Below, in pieces: positions 1-7,363 of a DNA stretch of 28,291 bases (positions are counted from its first letter, which is position 1; each line of letters opens with the position of its first letter). This DNA is from Anaeromyxobacter_A sp035636195 (GTDB lineage Bacteria > Myxococcota > Myxococcia > Myxococcales > Anaeromyxobacteraceae): assembly GCA_035636195.1 (NCBI GenBank), contig DASPZP010000378.1, positions 1 to 28,291 on the forward strand, read 5' to 3'. The translations under genes were made by a program, and so were the position numbers. The notes under the pieces are model-generated. The model searched no databases, was not told the origin of the DNA, and worked only from the letters and a program-made list of their open reading frames with translations.

Positions 1-638
1 GGCTGGCTGTGGGTGAGCGAAGCATCGTGCAGGCGATAGCGATACGCGCCGCAGGGCTCGTACCAGATGCGGCAGACCTCGGCGAGGCGCAGTTGCAGAT
101 CGAGGTCCTCGGCGCTCTCGAAGTACTCACGCTTTCCACCCAGGGCGCGCAGGATCTCGGTTCGTGTCGCGAATGCGCACAGGGAGGTGCGGACGTGCCC
201 CCCCAGCAACTCCTGTGTGATCTCCTCGGCGTGAGCGTCATCCGTCCCGAGATCGGCCACGCCGCGCCCCGACGACGTCATCGTAGAGAACGGTCCGCAC
301 ACGGCACCGTACTCCGGGTGCGCGTCGAGGAAGCGGAGTTGCCGCGCGATCCTGCCCTGCGGATAGCTGTCGTCCGAATCGCATTGCATGAGGACTTCGC
401 CGTTGGCGGCAGCAAGGCCGACGTTCCAAGCGGCGGATACCCCTCGCTTCTGCCCTGTCAGCAGGCGGACCCGCGGATCTCGGATCGACTCGACCGCTGC
501 CAGTGAGCCGTCGGTCGAGGAATCATCGACCACGATCAGCTCGACATCTCGAAAGTCCTGCGCCAGCACCGACGCGACGGCGTTGCGCACGTACCGCGCG
601 GTGTTCTTCATCGGCATGAGGATTGAGACGCGCGCCAT
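1..638 (-). CDS. Family 2 glycosyltransferase, 3' end cut by window edge
   Basis: Reading the minus strand from the ATG at 638 gives 212 open codons that run off the left edge without a stop. The N-terminus is a typical GT-A fold: a short first beta strand (MARVSILMPMKN), then a nucleotide-binding strand ending VVDDSSTDGS at about residues 36-45, and the metal/nucleotide-binding acidic motif CDSDDSYP at about 86-93. GT2 enzymes transfer a sugar from a nucleotide donor to a growing glycan at the cytoplasmic face of the membrane. The first 205 or so residues match a small capsule/O-antigen GT2 without membrane segments, but the C-terminus is unseen. It diverges from the plus-strand exporter genes across 229 bp, and belongs to the same polysaccharide locus. 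Donor and acceptor cannot be told from sequence. Confidence 0.88.
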   Translation of the reverse strand, partial: MARVSILMPMKNTARYVRNAVASVLAQDFRDVELIVVDDSSTDGSLAAVESIRDPRVRLLTGQKRGVSAAWNVGLAAANGEVLMQCDSDDSYPQGRIARQLRFLDAHPEYGAVCGPFSTMTSSGRGVADLGTDDAHAEEITQELLGGHVRTSLCAFATRTEILRALGGKREYFESAEDLDLQLRLAEVCRIWYEPCGAYRYRLHDASLTHSQ

Positions 639-867
639 GGTTCCATCTGCTCTCGAGTTCCGATTGGTCCGAGTACCCTCTCCAGGCGGCTGCCACAGGG
701 GGGGGCGAGCGTGCCCGCGCCTGTTTGCTTACAGTAACTAATATGGCGTCGGAGCTATACCATCGCCTGGGGGGCACGCCGAGAGTGCCGATGTAACTTG
801 TGGTCGCGCGTTGCTGTAGACGAGGCGAATGAGCTGCATGGGTCTGGACGTTCGGGGGAAGTAGTCG
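639..867. promoter_or_regulatory. Divergent intergenic region with AT-rich island
   Basis: These 229 bp separate two divergent genes and should hold promoters for both. The only compositional landmark is an AT-rich island at about 723-744, containing the 9-bp palindrome TTACAGTAA at 729-737. I could not assign convincing -35/-10 pairs on either strand. The island could be an operator or an AT-rich promoter core. The downstream gene has a purine-rich Shine-Dalgarno (GGGGGAAG) just before its ATG at 868. Confidence 0.3.
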
Positions 868-1833
868 ATGGACAGTGACGGTTTTCGGCCAGGTGACGTC
901 GTGCAGGTCCGTAGCGCGACCGAGATCCTCGCCACCTTGGATGATCAGGGGACGCTCGCTGGGCTGCCCTTCATGCCGGAGATGATCCAGCACTGCGGGC
1001 GCACCTTCGTCGTGGACAAGCGTGCCGAGAGGGTCTGTTGGCTCAGCGTCAGCCGGCGGCTGCGCGACACCGTCATCCTCGGCGACCTGCGATGTAACGG
1101 CTCCGGTCATGACGGGTGCCAGGAGGAGTGTCGCCTCTTCTGGAACGAGGCCTGGATACGTCGGGCTCCTTCCGGGAACCCGGGCGCGGCCCCCGACGGT
1201 GACGGCGCGGCCGCGCTGGCGGAGCTCGTGACGCGGAACGCGAAACGACAGACCCGAAGCGGCGATCATGTCGAACAGATTTACCGCTGTCAGTATACGG
1301 AGCTGGACCGAGCCTCGCAGGGCCTGGCCGCCTGGGACCCACGTAGTTACCTCCGCGAGCTCACGTCAGGGAACGTTCCCTTGTCCCGCTTCTTGCGGGT
1401 CATCACCCGCGCTGCGTTCGAGGAGTCGCTTCACGGCCTGGGCCTGGCCGTCCCCGACGTTCCGGTGCGGGGGACCCGCACCACGCCCGTCACGGCGCCG
1501 AGCCTGGGTCTCCAACCGGGCGACTGGGTCGAGGTGAAGAGCCGGCGCGAGATCGAAGCCACCTTGAGCCCAGGGGGCAAGTACCGAGGCCTGTGGTTCG
1601 ACCGGGAGATGCTCCCGTTCTGCGGTAAGCGCTATCGTGTGCGGCAGCGTGTCAGCCGCATCATCGACTACCAGACTGGCCGCTTGATCGAGCTGAAGAG
1701 CGACTGCCTGAAGCTGGAAGGCGTGACCTGCTCGGGGGACCACAGCCTCGGCCGTTGGTTCTGCTCGCGAGCCATCTATCCTTACTGGCGGGAGTGCTGG
1801 CTGCGGCGCGTGGATGCTGGGGGGACCCCATGA
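868..1833 (+). CDS. Uncharacterised protein with two Cys-rich repeat domains
   Basis: A 321-aa soluble protein whose ATG at 868 follows the purine-rich stretch GGGGGAAG. It contains two copies of one domain, at residues about 8-99 and 217-314. Each opens with PGDxVxVxSxxEIxATL, continues through LxFxxEMxxxCGxxxxV, and ends in a Cys cluster followed by a WxxxWxRR-like end (FWNEAWIRR in copy 1, YWRECWLRR in copy 2). Cysteines lie at 43, 57, 76, 84 and 88 in copy 1 and at 252, 280, 288, 299 and 310 in copy 2. The linker (about 100-216) is less ordered. I recall single-domain relatives as conserved hypotheticals in many bacteria, but know no assigned function. The SH3-like opening and spaced Cys suggest a small metal-binding fold (inference). 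It sits 59 bp upstream of the Wzm/Wzt genes on the same strand, so it is probably co-transcribed and may act in polysaccharide synthesis or export. Confidence 0.75.
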   Translation: MDSDGFRPGDVVQVRSATEILATLDDQGTLAGLPFMPEMIQHCGRTFVVDKRAERVCWLSVSRRLRDTVILGDLRCNGSGHDGCQEECRLFWNEAWIRRAPSGNPGAAPDGDGAAALAELVTRNAKRQTRSGDHVEQIYRCQYTELDRASQGLAAWDPRSYLRELTSGNVPLSRFLRVITRAAFEESLHGLGLAVPDVPVRGTRTTPVTAPSLGLQPGDWVEVKSRREIEATLSPGGKYRGLWFDREMLPFCGKRYRVRQRVSRIIDYQTGRLIELKSDCLKLEGVTCSGDHSLGRWFCSRAIYPYWRECWLRRVDAGGTP

Positions 1834-1892
1834 CGACCCCGGCGCCGTGCGTCGCGATAGCAGGATCGCCGTGGATCGAGAGGCTGAGTTAA

Positions 1893-2678
1893 ATGCTCGA
1901 CGCCCTGCGAGAGCTCGTCGCTCACCGCGAGCTGCTCTACGTGATCACGTGGCGAGAGATCAGGGTGAAATACAAGCAGTCCGTGATGGGCATGCTGTGG
2001 GCGATATTGATGCCCCTCGTGATCGTGGCCGCCGGCTTCATCGTCCGCTTCGCCTTCTCGAGGATCTCGGGGAAGCCACTCGCCATGTCGGACTTGACTT
2101 CCGTCGCCGTGAAGGCCGCGCCATGGGCTTTCTTCGTGGCCGCGATTCGCTTCGGGACGAACTGCCTGGTCGCCAACTCCAGCCTGGTGACGAAGATCTA
2201 CGTACCACGCTTGATATTCCCGATCTCCGCTGTCCTGTCGCAGCTGTTCGATCTCGTCATCGCGGGCGTGGTGATCAGCGTCATCATGCTGGTCACGCGA
2301 ACCGGAGTGAGCCTGCAGCTCCTGTGGCTTCCGCTTCTGCTGGGCTCGCTAATCCTCCTGGCGACGGCTCTCGCGATCATGTTCTCGGCAGCGAGCCTCT
2401 TCTTCCGTGACGTGAAATACATCGTGGAGGTCCTCCTCACCTTCGCCATCTTCTTCACCCCCGTCCTCTACGACTCTTCCGTCTTCGGATCACGAGCGCC
2501 CCTGCTGCTCGCCAATCCCGTGTCCCCGCTGCTGGAGGGGCTTGCCTCCGCCGTGGTGCTGCACCAGTGCCCTTCTCTTCCGTGGGTCTCCTACAGCGTC
2601 GCGTGCTCTGCGCTCCTCTTCGTGGCGGCGCTCGGGGCGTTCAGGAAGGTCGAACCGTACTTCGCAGAGAGCATCTGA
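1893..2678 (+). CDS. wzm: ABC-2 type polysaccharide export permease (Wzm-like)
   Basis: A 261-aa integral membrane protein of the usual Wzm/KpsM/TagG length. The N-terminus has the amphipathic lead-in HRELLYVITWREIRVKYKQS (about residues 11-30), followed by roughly six hydrophobic segments. The signature LxxPLVxVxxxxIVxxFAFSR region is at about 40-57, and a loop with NSSLVTKIYVPRLIFP at about 94-109 matches the permease-ATPase coupling region. With the next gene's product it would form the exporter that moves finished undecaprenyl-linked polysaccharide across the inner membrane. The ATG at 1893 is preceded by GAGAGG. The ATPase gene starts 9 bp after the stop, so the two are translated together. 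Confidence 0.93.
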   Translation: MLDALRELVAHRELLYVITWREIRVKYKQSVMGMLWAILMPLVIVAAGFIVRFAFSRISGKPLAMSDLTSVAVKAAPWAFFVAAIRFGTNCLVANSSLVTKIYVPRLIFPISAVLSQLFDLVIAGVVISVIMLVTRTGVSLQLLWLPLLLGSLILLATALAIMFSAASLFFRDVKYIVEVLLTFAIFFTPVLYDSSVFGSRAPLLLANPVSPLLEGLASAVVLHQCPSLPWVSYSVACSALLFVAALGAFRKVEPYFAESI

Positions 2679-2687
2679 GTTCACGCC

Positions 2688-3968
2688 ATGGCCGACACCG
2701 TCCTGGAGGTCAAAGGAGTCTGCAAGAAGTTCCGCCGGGGCGAGTTCCACAACTCCTTGAGGGATCTCGTCCCTGCGTTGATGAGCAGCCTCTTCCGGGG
2801 CGGGCGCTCGCAGGAGCTCGAACGCCGAGAGTTCTGGGCCCTGCGAGACGTCTCGTTCAGCGTTCAGCGCGGCGAGGCCGTCGGCATCATCGGCGGGAAC
2901 GGTGCGGGGAAGAGCACCATCCTGAAGCTGCTGACCGGCATCATGCGCCCGACCATGGGCTCCATCCGGGTGGCGGGGCGGGTATCCGCCGTCATCGAGA
3001 TCACCGCCGGCTTTCACCAGGACCTCACCGGGCGCGAGAACGTCTATCTCAACGGCGCAATACTGGGCATGACCAGGCAAGAGATCCGGCGACGCTTCGA
3101 CGAGATCGTCGCCTTCGCTGGGCTCGAGGAGTTCATCGACACGCCGGTGAAGCGCTACTCATCGGGCATGTATGCTCGCCTCGGATTCTCCGTCGCCGCC
3201 CACGTGGATCCTGACGTCTTGCTCGTCGATGAGGTGCTGAGCGTCGGCGATTATCTGTTTCAGCGAAAGTGCGTCGAGCGAATGAACGCCGTCATCGCAG
3301 GGGGTTCGACGGTCATCTTCGTGTCCCACAATCTCCGGGAGCTTGCGAACGTGTGTCATCGCAGCGTGCTGCTGGACAAGGGCAGGGTGAAGATGGTCGG
3401 GCCCACCGATGAGGTGATCATGGCCTACTACCGCGCCGGACAGAAGGATCGCGCAGCCGACGCCGAGCGGGGGGTGCTGATCACCGAGGTCACGACGCAC
3501 GACGAGAGTGGACCGCGCGTCGAGTTCGAGACGGGCTCGACACTGGGCATCACCGTCCATGCTCGTGCTCGCACGCGGCATGACGACATGACCTTGGTCA
3601 TCCAGATCGTCGACGAGAACCAGTATCCCGTGTTCGACACCTGTACGCAGCGCCTGGGTGGGGGAGCGATCACCCTCGACGGCGAGCAGACGCTGAAGTG
3701 TACCTTCGAGCTGGATCTCAATCTCGCGGGAGGCATGTTCTACGTGAATGCGTACTTGCACCGGTATCTCACGGACCTGCCGTACGATGCCTGGTCCTGC
3801 GCGGCCACCTTCTTTGTCAAAGGGCCCGTCGAGGCACGAGGAATCGTGGCGCTCCACCCACGACTCGTGGAGCGCCATGTCAGCGCAGCTGCGTCGGGAG
3901 TCTTGCACTCTCGTCGCGACGATTCGTCGCCAGCAAGCTCGCCGAGAAGGTCAGCATCCACGACGTGA
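2688..3968 (+). CDS. wzt: ABC transporter ATP-binding protein (Wzt-like) with C-terminal glycan-binding-type domain
   Basis: A 426-aa ATPase partner of the upstream permease. Nucleotide-binding domain: Walker A GGNGAGKST at residues 69-77, signature YSSGM at 157-161, Walker B VLLVDE at 177-182, H-loop His214. Polysaccharide exporters often replace the canonical LSGGQ with YSSGM, so this supports a Wzt role over a drug or lipid exporter. From about 262 to 395 there is a beta-rich domain like the Wzt C-terminal domain, which in characterised systems recognises the modified end of the O-chain and gates export. The last 30 or so residues are Ser/Arg-rich, low complexity, and follow a strong DNA hairpin, so the natural C-terminus may be nearer residue 395. 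It ends 20 bp before the next ATG. Confidence 0.93.
   Translation: MADTVLEVKGVCKKFRRGEFHNSLRDLVPALMSSLFRGGRSQELERREFWALRDVSFSVQRGEAVGIIGGNGAGKSTILKLLTGIMRPTMGSIRVAGRVSAVIEITAGFHQDLTGRENVYLNGAILGMTRQEIRRRFDEIVAFAGLEEFIDTPVKRYSSGMYARLGFSVAAHVDPDVLLVDEVLSVGDYLFQRKCVERMNAVIAGGSTVIFVSHNLRELANVCHRSVLLDKGRVKMVGPTDEVIMAYYRAGQKDRAADAERGVLITEVTTHDESGPRVEFETGSTLGITVHARARTRHDDMTLVIQIVDENQYPVFDTCTQRLGGGAITLDGEQTLKCTFELDLNLAGGMFYVNAYLHRYLTDLPYDAWSCAATFFVKGPVEARGIVALHPRLVERHVSAAASGVLHSRRDDSSPASSPRRSASTT
3847..3877. repeat. Perfect 11-bp inverted repeat near the 3' end of wzt
   Basis: TGGCGCTCCAC at 3847-3857 is exactly the reverse complement of GTGGAGCGCCA at 3867-3877, with a 9-nt loop. It lies inside the wzt reading frame, upstream of a tail that looks non-conserved. 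It has no following T-tract, so it is not a standard intrinsic terminator. It could limit transcription into the downstream GT2 gene, protect mRNA, or be a former intergenic hairpin. Confidence 0.6.
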
Positions 3969-3988
3969 GGAGAAGGACCGCCGGTCTC

Positions 3989-4999
3989 ATGAGCCACTCC
4001 GCTCCGCTGGTGTCCATCATTACTCCCGTCTACAACGGAGAAGCATTTCTCGCGGAATGCGTCGAGAGCGTTCTAGCCCAGACCTATGAGAACTGGGAAT
4101 ATACCATCGTAAACAACTGCAGCAACGATGGTACTTTGCAACGAGCTCAATACTACGCCAACAAGGATCGGCGCGTCAGAGTGGTGAGCAACAGTCGTTT
4201 CGTCGATGCGATCGAGAACCACAACATAGCATTTAGGCTCATCTCCACACACAGTAAATACTGTAAGCTGATTTCGTCGGATGATTGGATCTACCCTGAA
4301 TGTATCTCGAAGCTGGTAGACCTGTCAGAACGTAACGATACGGTTGGGATCGTTGGGGCGTATTCCATCCATGGTGACGAGATCAAGCATCCCCGGCTCC
4401 CTCATCATTCCTCGGTCTTCAACGGCCGCCAGGTGTGCAGGAACTTTCTGCTCGGCTCCATAGACGTATTTGGGTCGCCAACCACGGTCTTGTATCGTTC
4501 GTCTCTTGTGAGGGCGTTCGACCCGTTCTTTCCCGGCCCCGGTCCGAGCGCCGACATGGCCGCGTGCCTCATCTGTCTCGAGTCATGCGATTTCGGTTTC
4601 GTCCACCAGATCCTGTCGTTTGAGAGGGTCCACGATGAGGCGGTCAGCGCCAAGCTGCTAGAGCTCAACAGCTTCTTCGTCGATCGACTGGAGTTTGTCG
4701 TCGAGTACGGGCCCCGATATTTGACTCAGAGCGAGAGCGAGGAGCGCATCTCGGACTTGCTCAGCGCCTATTATGACTACCTCGCTGCGGCAGTATTTCG
4801 GCGACCGAGGACCGAGGCCTTTTGGACCTATCACAGGGAAAGGCTTGAGAGGCTAGGTTATCATTTATACGGCACCAGGCTGGCAACAGCCATTGGCATG
4901 AAATCCATGGATCTGCTGTGTAATCCGAAGCAGACGTTCGAGAAAGCACTGAGGCGTCTGATCGCCAAGCCACGAGCTGGTCGCCGGTCTTGGAGCTGA
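3989..4999 (+). CDS. Family 2 glycosyltransferase (lower-GC gene)
   Basis: A 336-aa glycosyltransferase. The open frame extends far upstream through wzt, but the ATG at 3989 fits best: it is preceded by GAGGAGAAGGA, and the protein then begins directly with the GT2 core VSIITPVYNGEAFLAECVES. A donor-binding acidic motif SSDDW lies at about 96-100. The C-terminal half has a tyrosine-rich helical stretch (about 245-275) and no membrane segment. Predicted role: cytoplasmic transfer of a sugar onto the exported glycan; donor unknown. Its base composition differs from its neighbours: I count 26 G/C in the 60 bases 4081-4140, against well over 70% in genes to the right, and codons such as AAA, TAT and ATA are frequent. 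This suggests recent acquisition. It is the last intact gene before the degenerate 5.0-5.8 kb stretch. Confidence 0.9.
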   Translation: MSHSAPLVSIITPVYNGEAFLAECVESVLAQTYENWEYTIVNNCSNDGTLQRAQYYANKDRRVRVVSNSRFVDAIENHNIAFRLISTHSKYCKLISSDDWIYPECISKLVDLSERNDTVGIVGAYSIHGDEIKHPRLPHHSSVFNGRQVCRNFLLGSIDVFGSPTTVLYRSSLVRAFDPFFPGPGPSADMAACLICLESCDFGFVHQILSFERVHDEAVSAKLLELNSFFVDRLEFVVEYGPRYLTQSESEERISDLLSAYYDYLAAAVFRRPRTEAFWTYHRERLERLGYHLYGTRLATAIGMKSMDLLCNPKQTFEKALRRLIAKPRAGRRSWS

Positions 5000-5167
5000 C
5001 GAGCCACCGCCGCCGTGGCGCCTCGGTGACCGACCCTGCGGGCAGGCGCACTGTGCGTCACATCGGCGTGCCTCAGCCCCTCGTGTGACATAGGGTGTAC
5101 CTGGCTCGATGGTGGCGCGTGGGCGTGCGCCGATGACCAACCGCTGGAACGCCTTCTGGGCGTCGCG

Positions 5168-5662
5168 GTGGTGTCGAGCACCTGGCTCGCGACACTGGCG
5201 GGGCGCGGAGGATACGCAACCCTGAACCGGGTCTTGCCGGTGATCGCCGGAATCGGACTGGTGCTCATGTCCGTGGGCGCCCGGCACCTCTGGGATCACC
5301 GGCGCCAGCTCGCCTTGCTCGCGCTGACGTTGCTCTGTCCGGTCCCGTTCGCGCTTCAGCAGCTGCTCACGCCGACGCGACTCACCGCTGCCCTGGCGAC
5401 GGGGCTCGTGAGAGTCCTCGGCGTCCAAGCGCGGCTAGCTGGGACGGTTCTGGTCTTCCCGGATACAGATGCGACGCTGCGCGTCTGTGGACGCTCGTCC
5501 TCCGTCGCGGAGCGGTGGCAGCGGCCAGCTGAGCGGTCAGCTGACGAGCCGCGCGCACCGTCCGTCCGGGCGCTCGTGTCCCGTGAGTCTTCCCCTCGAA
5601 TTGATCTATCTCATTTATCGCATCGTAAAACACGCGACCGAGCGCGTGAGTGTCCCGTCTGA
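5168..5662 (+). pseudogene. Exosortase-like remnant, broken at the catalytic region
   Basis: The frame is open from 5030 to 5662, with a GTG at 5168 as first reasonable start. Translated residues encode membrane segments and a run typical of the exosortase/cyanoexosortase core: a strand/helix with LPVIAGIGLVLMSVG, then LLCPVPFALQQLLTPT, a helix ending VRVLGVQARLAGT, and LVFPDTDATLRV. In active exosortases this is followed by a Cys-Ser motif and then N...R and His in later helices. Here it reads CGRSSSVAERW (from 5486) and becomes hydrophilic, low-complexity sequence with no later helices. I found no continuation in the other two frames. Exosortases are integral membrane transpeptidases that process PEP-CTERM-type proteins and often sit in EPS loci, which fits the context. 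Alternatively it is a chance open frame or an unrelated membrane protein. I read it as a decayed gene. Confidence 0.42.
5601..5631 (+). promoter_or_regulatory. Weak candidate promoter upstream of the 5832 gene group
   Basis: TTGATC at 5601-5606 and TAAAAC at 5626-5631 lie in the only AT-rich patch upstream of the plus-strand group. The 19-bp spacer is longer than the usual 17, and the site is 200 bp from the first ATG, so this is a candidate only. Confidence 0.18.
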
Positions 5663-5672
5663 GGGTCTGTCA

Positions 5673-5699
5673 CCCACGAGTAGTGAGACCTACTGTGGG
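5673..5699. repeat. Hairpin with one bulge upstream of acyltransferase gene
   Basis: CCCAC (5673-5677) pairs with GTGGG (5695-5699) and AGTAG (5679-5683) with CTACT (5690-5694). This gives a 10-bp stem with one bulged G and a 6-nt loop TGAGAC. No T-tract follows on either strand. It lies 133 bp before the ATG at 5832, so it could be a leader structure or a leftover from the decayed region. Confidence 0.45.
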
Positions 5700-5831
5700 A
5701 CATCATGCGACATTCGACCACGCTCCGGGATGTGTCCGTGCACATTGCATAGACACGACTTCGAGCAATCAAGCAATCGAGCAGCTGATCCCACCCAGGC
5801 GCCGGAACCAATTGCAGGCGGGGCAGAGGCG

Positions 5832-6554
5832 ATGAGCGCCGATCACAGTGACACGCACACGCTTAGTGATACCACCAGCAGCGCCGGCAGGGCGGAAGAT
5901 GCCGTTGGCCGAGAGGCGGACCGGTCGCGACGCATCTACGATCGCGCTCGCGAGGCCGCCGGGAGCATGTCCGCCCCGCTCTGGCTCTGGAGCTGCACGC
6001 ACGTCGGCGTGAGGCCGCGGACGCTGGGCCGACCACGCGTCCTGAACCGCGGGCAGATCGAGATCCACGACCACGTCGTCATCGATTCCCGGTTCAGCCG
6101 TACCGAGCTCGTGACGGCGCCACGCGGGCGCATCGTGATCGGCAGCGGAACGCTCGTCGAGCACGGGGTCATGCTCGTCGCGAACCGACTCGTCGAGCTC
6201 GGGGACCGAGTCCTGCTGGGCGCCTATTGCATCGTGACCGACAGCGACTCGCCCGATCTCACGTCGGGTGCGATGTCGGGGGACGCGAAGCCGATCTGGA
6301 TCGGCGACGAGGTCGTCATCGGGGCGCGGGTGACGGTGCTACCCGGTGCGACGATCGGCGCACGGTCCCAGATCCTGCCCGGCAGCATCGTCTCGGGGGA
6401 AATCCCCCCTGGCGTGATCGCCGGTGGGAACCCTGCCCGCCCGCTGCGGAAGCTTCGCCGGGCTGCCGCCCCGCCGTCGGCCCTGGACGCGAAGGTCCCG
6501 GGCGCGCCGCTGCTCGGCCGGCCCGTCGACGCCGCCCTCGGGGCGCCGCGATGA
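5832..6554 (+). CDS. Left-handed beta-helix (hexapeptide) acyltransferase-like protein 1
   Basis: A 240-aa protein. The ATG at 5832 is chosen because GGGGCAGAGG precedes it and the sequence upstream in frame is non-conserved. Residues about 74-205 carry hexapeptide repeats of the LbetaH fold, ending with a coil like those of sugar O-acetyltransferases: IWIGDEVVIGARVTVLPG (155-172), then GSIVSGEIPPGVIAGGNPAR (184-203). The first 45 residues are hydrophilic and probably disordered. Family members acetylate a sugar hydroxyl or amine using acetyl-CoA in the cytoplasm. The loop where relatives usually carry the catalytic His (as in DSDFH) reads TDSDSPDL here, so activity is uncertain. Its stop overlaps the next start (ATGA), and the next protein is a paralogue. 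Confidence 0.82.
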   Translation: MSADHSDTHTLSDTTSSAGRAEDAVGREADRSRRIYDRAREAAGSMSAPLWLWSCTHVGVRPRTLGRPRVLNRGQIEIHDHVVIDSRFSRTELVTAPRGRIVIGSGTLVEHGVMLVANRLVELGDRVLLGAYCIVTDSDSPDLTSGAMSGDAKPIWIGDEVVIGARVTVLPGATIGARSQILPGSIVSGEIPPGVIAGGNPARPLRKLRRAAAPPSALDAKVPGAPLLGRPVDAALGAPR

Positions 6555-7354
6555 GCCCCCGATCGTTCCTGGCGTCCATGCGCGCGAAGATCGCGCTCCG
6601 CGGCTGCGACGCCGTCAGTCAGGACGTGCGACTGATGGGAAGGCCTTCGATCGAGAACCACGGTCGCCTGGACATCGGGCGCGGCACGGCGATCTGCTCA
6701 CGGCCGATCGCGGCTCAGCTCGCCACCGGCGCGCATGGCACCCTGCTCATCGGCGAGTGCGTGACGATAGGTTATGGATGCTCGATCGTCGCGGAAGGAC
6801 TGATCACCATCGGCGAGGGGACGCGCATCGGGCCCTTCGGGATGCTGTGCGACGCCGAGGACGACGGACTCAGCGGGTGGCGACACACGGCGCGCCCCAT
6901 CGTCATCGGCCGGAACGTCAGGATCGGCAGCAAGGTGGCGATATTGCCCGGCACCTATGTCGTCGACGGTGCCGACATTGCCGCCGGAAGCGTCCTGTCG
7001 GGCACCATCGCGACGAAAGGCGGGGCGACGGGAGCCCCTGCCGGCACGAGCGGTGCGCACACGTTCCCCGCGGCGGATGTCGAGCAGCGGATCGCGTTGC
7101 TCCTGAGGGACGTGTTCGATCGCACCGGCGCCACGTCGCCGTCACTCGAGCTGGAGCGGATCTCGGGCTGGGGCGCAGGTGGCGCGCTGCGGCTTCTCCT
7201 CGCGGTCGAGGAGGAGTTCCACGTGACGATACCGGACGAGGATTGGCTCGCGATCTGCACGCTGGGAGACCTCGTCCGCACGATCGAGCGATGGACGGCC
7301 CCCACCGCACGACACTTTGCCCCGCCCGAGCTCCTCGCGAGCCGCGTCCAATAG
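6551..7354 (+). CDS. Hexapeptide acyltransferase-like protein fused to a serine-less acyl-carrier-like domain
   Basis: A 267-aa protein starting at the ATG at 6551, which overlaps the previous stop by 4 nt (ATGA). Residues about 30-155 are hexapeptide repeats (for example PIVIGRNVRIGSKVAILPG at 116-134) and resemble the upstream protein. The usual catalytic-His loop reads CDAEDDGLSGW. After a Gly/Ala-rich linker (155-173), residues 174-248 resemble an acyl carrier protein: an amphipathic helix, then SGWGAGGALRLLLAVEEEF at 205-223, and PDEDWLAICTLGDLVRTIE at 228-246. In true carriers the segment after the Trp is D-S-L and the Ser receives phosphopantetheine. Here it is G208-A209, so it cannot be charged in the normal way. 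The domain may dock to another enzyme. The gene lies 9 bp before the sugar transferase gene. Confidence 0.8.
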   Translation: MSPRSFLASMRAKIALRGCDAVSQDVRLMGRPSIENHGRLDIGRGTAICSRPIAAQLATGAHGTLLIGECVTIGYGCSIVAEGLITIGEGTRIGPFGMLCDAEDDGLSGWRHTARPIVIGRNVRIGSKVAILPGTYVVDGADIAAGSVLSGTIATKGGATGAPAGTSGAHTFPAADVEQRIALLLRDVFDRTGATSPSLELERISGWGAGGALRLLLAVEEEFHVTIPDEDWLAICTLGDLVRTIERWTAPTARHFAPPELLASRVQ

Positions 7355-7363
7355 GAGGCAACT

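Larger units (their letters stand above)
5000..5831. other. 832-bp stretch without an intact gene
   Basis: Between the lower-GC GT2 gene and the first acyltransferase gene no frame gives a convincing complete protein. It holds the exosortase-like remnant (5168-5662), a short direct repeat CAGCTGA separated by 5 bp at about 5525-5543, an AT-rich patch at 5600-5631, and an imperfect hairpin at 5673-5699. The composition is mixed and lower in GC than the flanks. The simplest reading is a scar from gene loss or insertion, now serving as the upstream region of the 5832-11185 gene group. Confidence 0.5.

Noticed and set aside
5003..5019. GCCAC...GTGGC stem after the lower-GC GT2 gene as a terminator
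   Set aside because: Five base pairs without a T-tract; stems this short are expected by chance in such GC-rich sequence.
5469..5831. N-terminal extension of the first acyltransferase back to 5469
   Set aside because: The extra 121 residues are not conserved-looking and overlap the relic region; the ATG at 5832 has a good Shine-Dalgarno.
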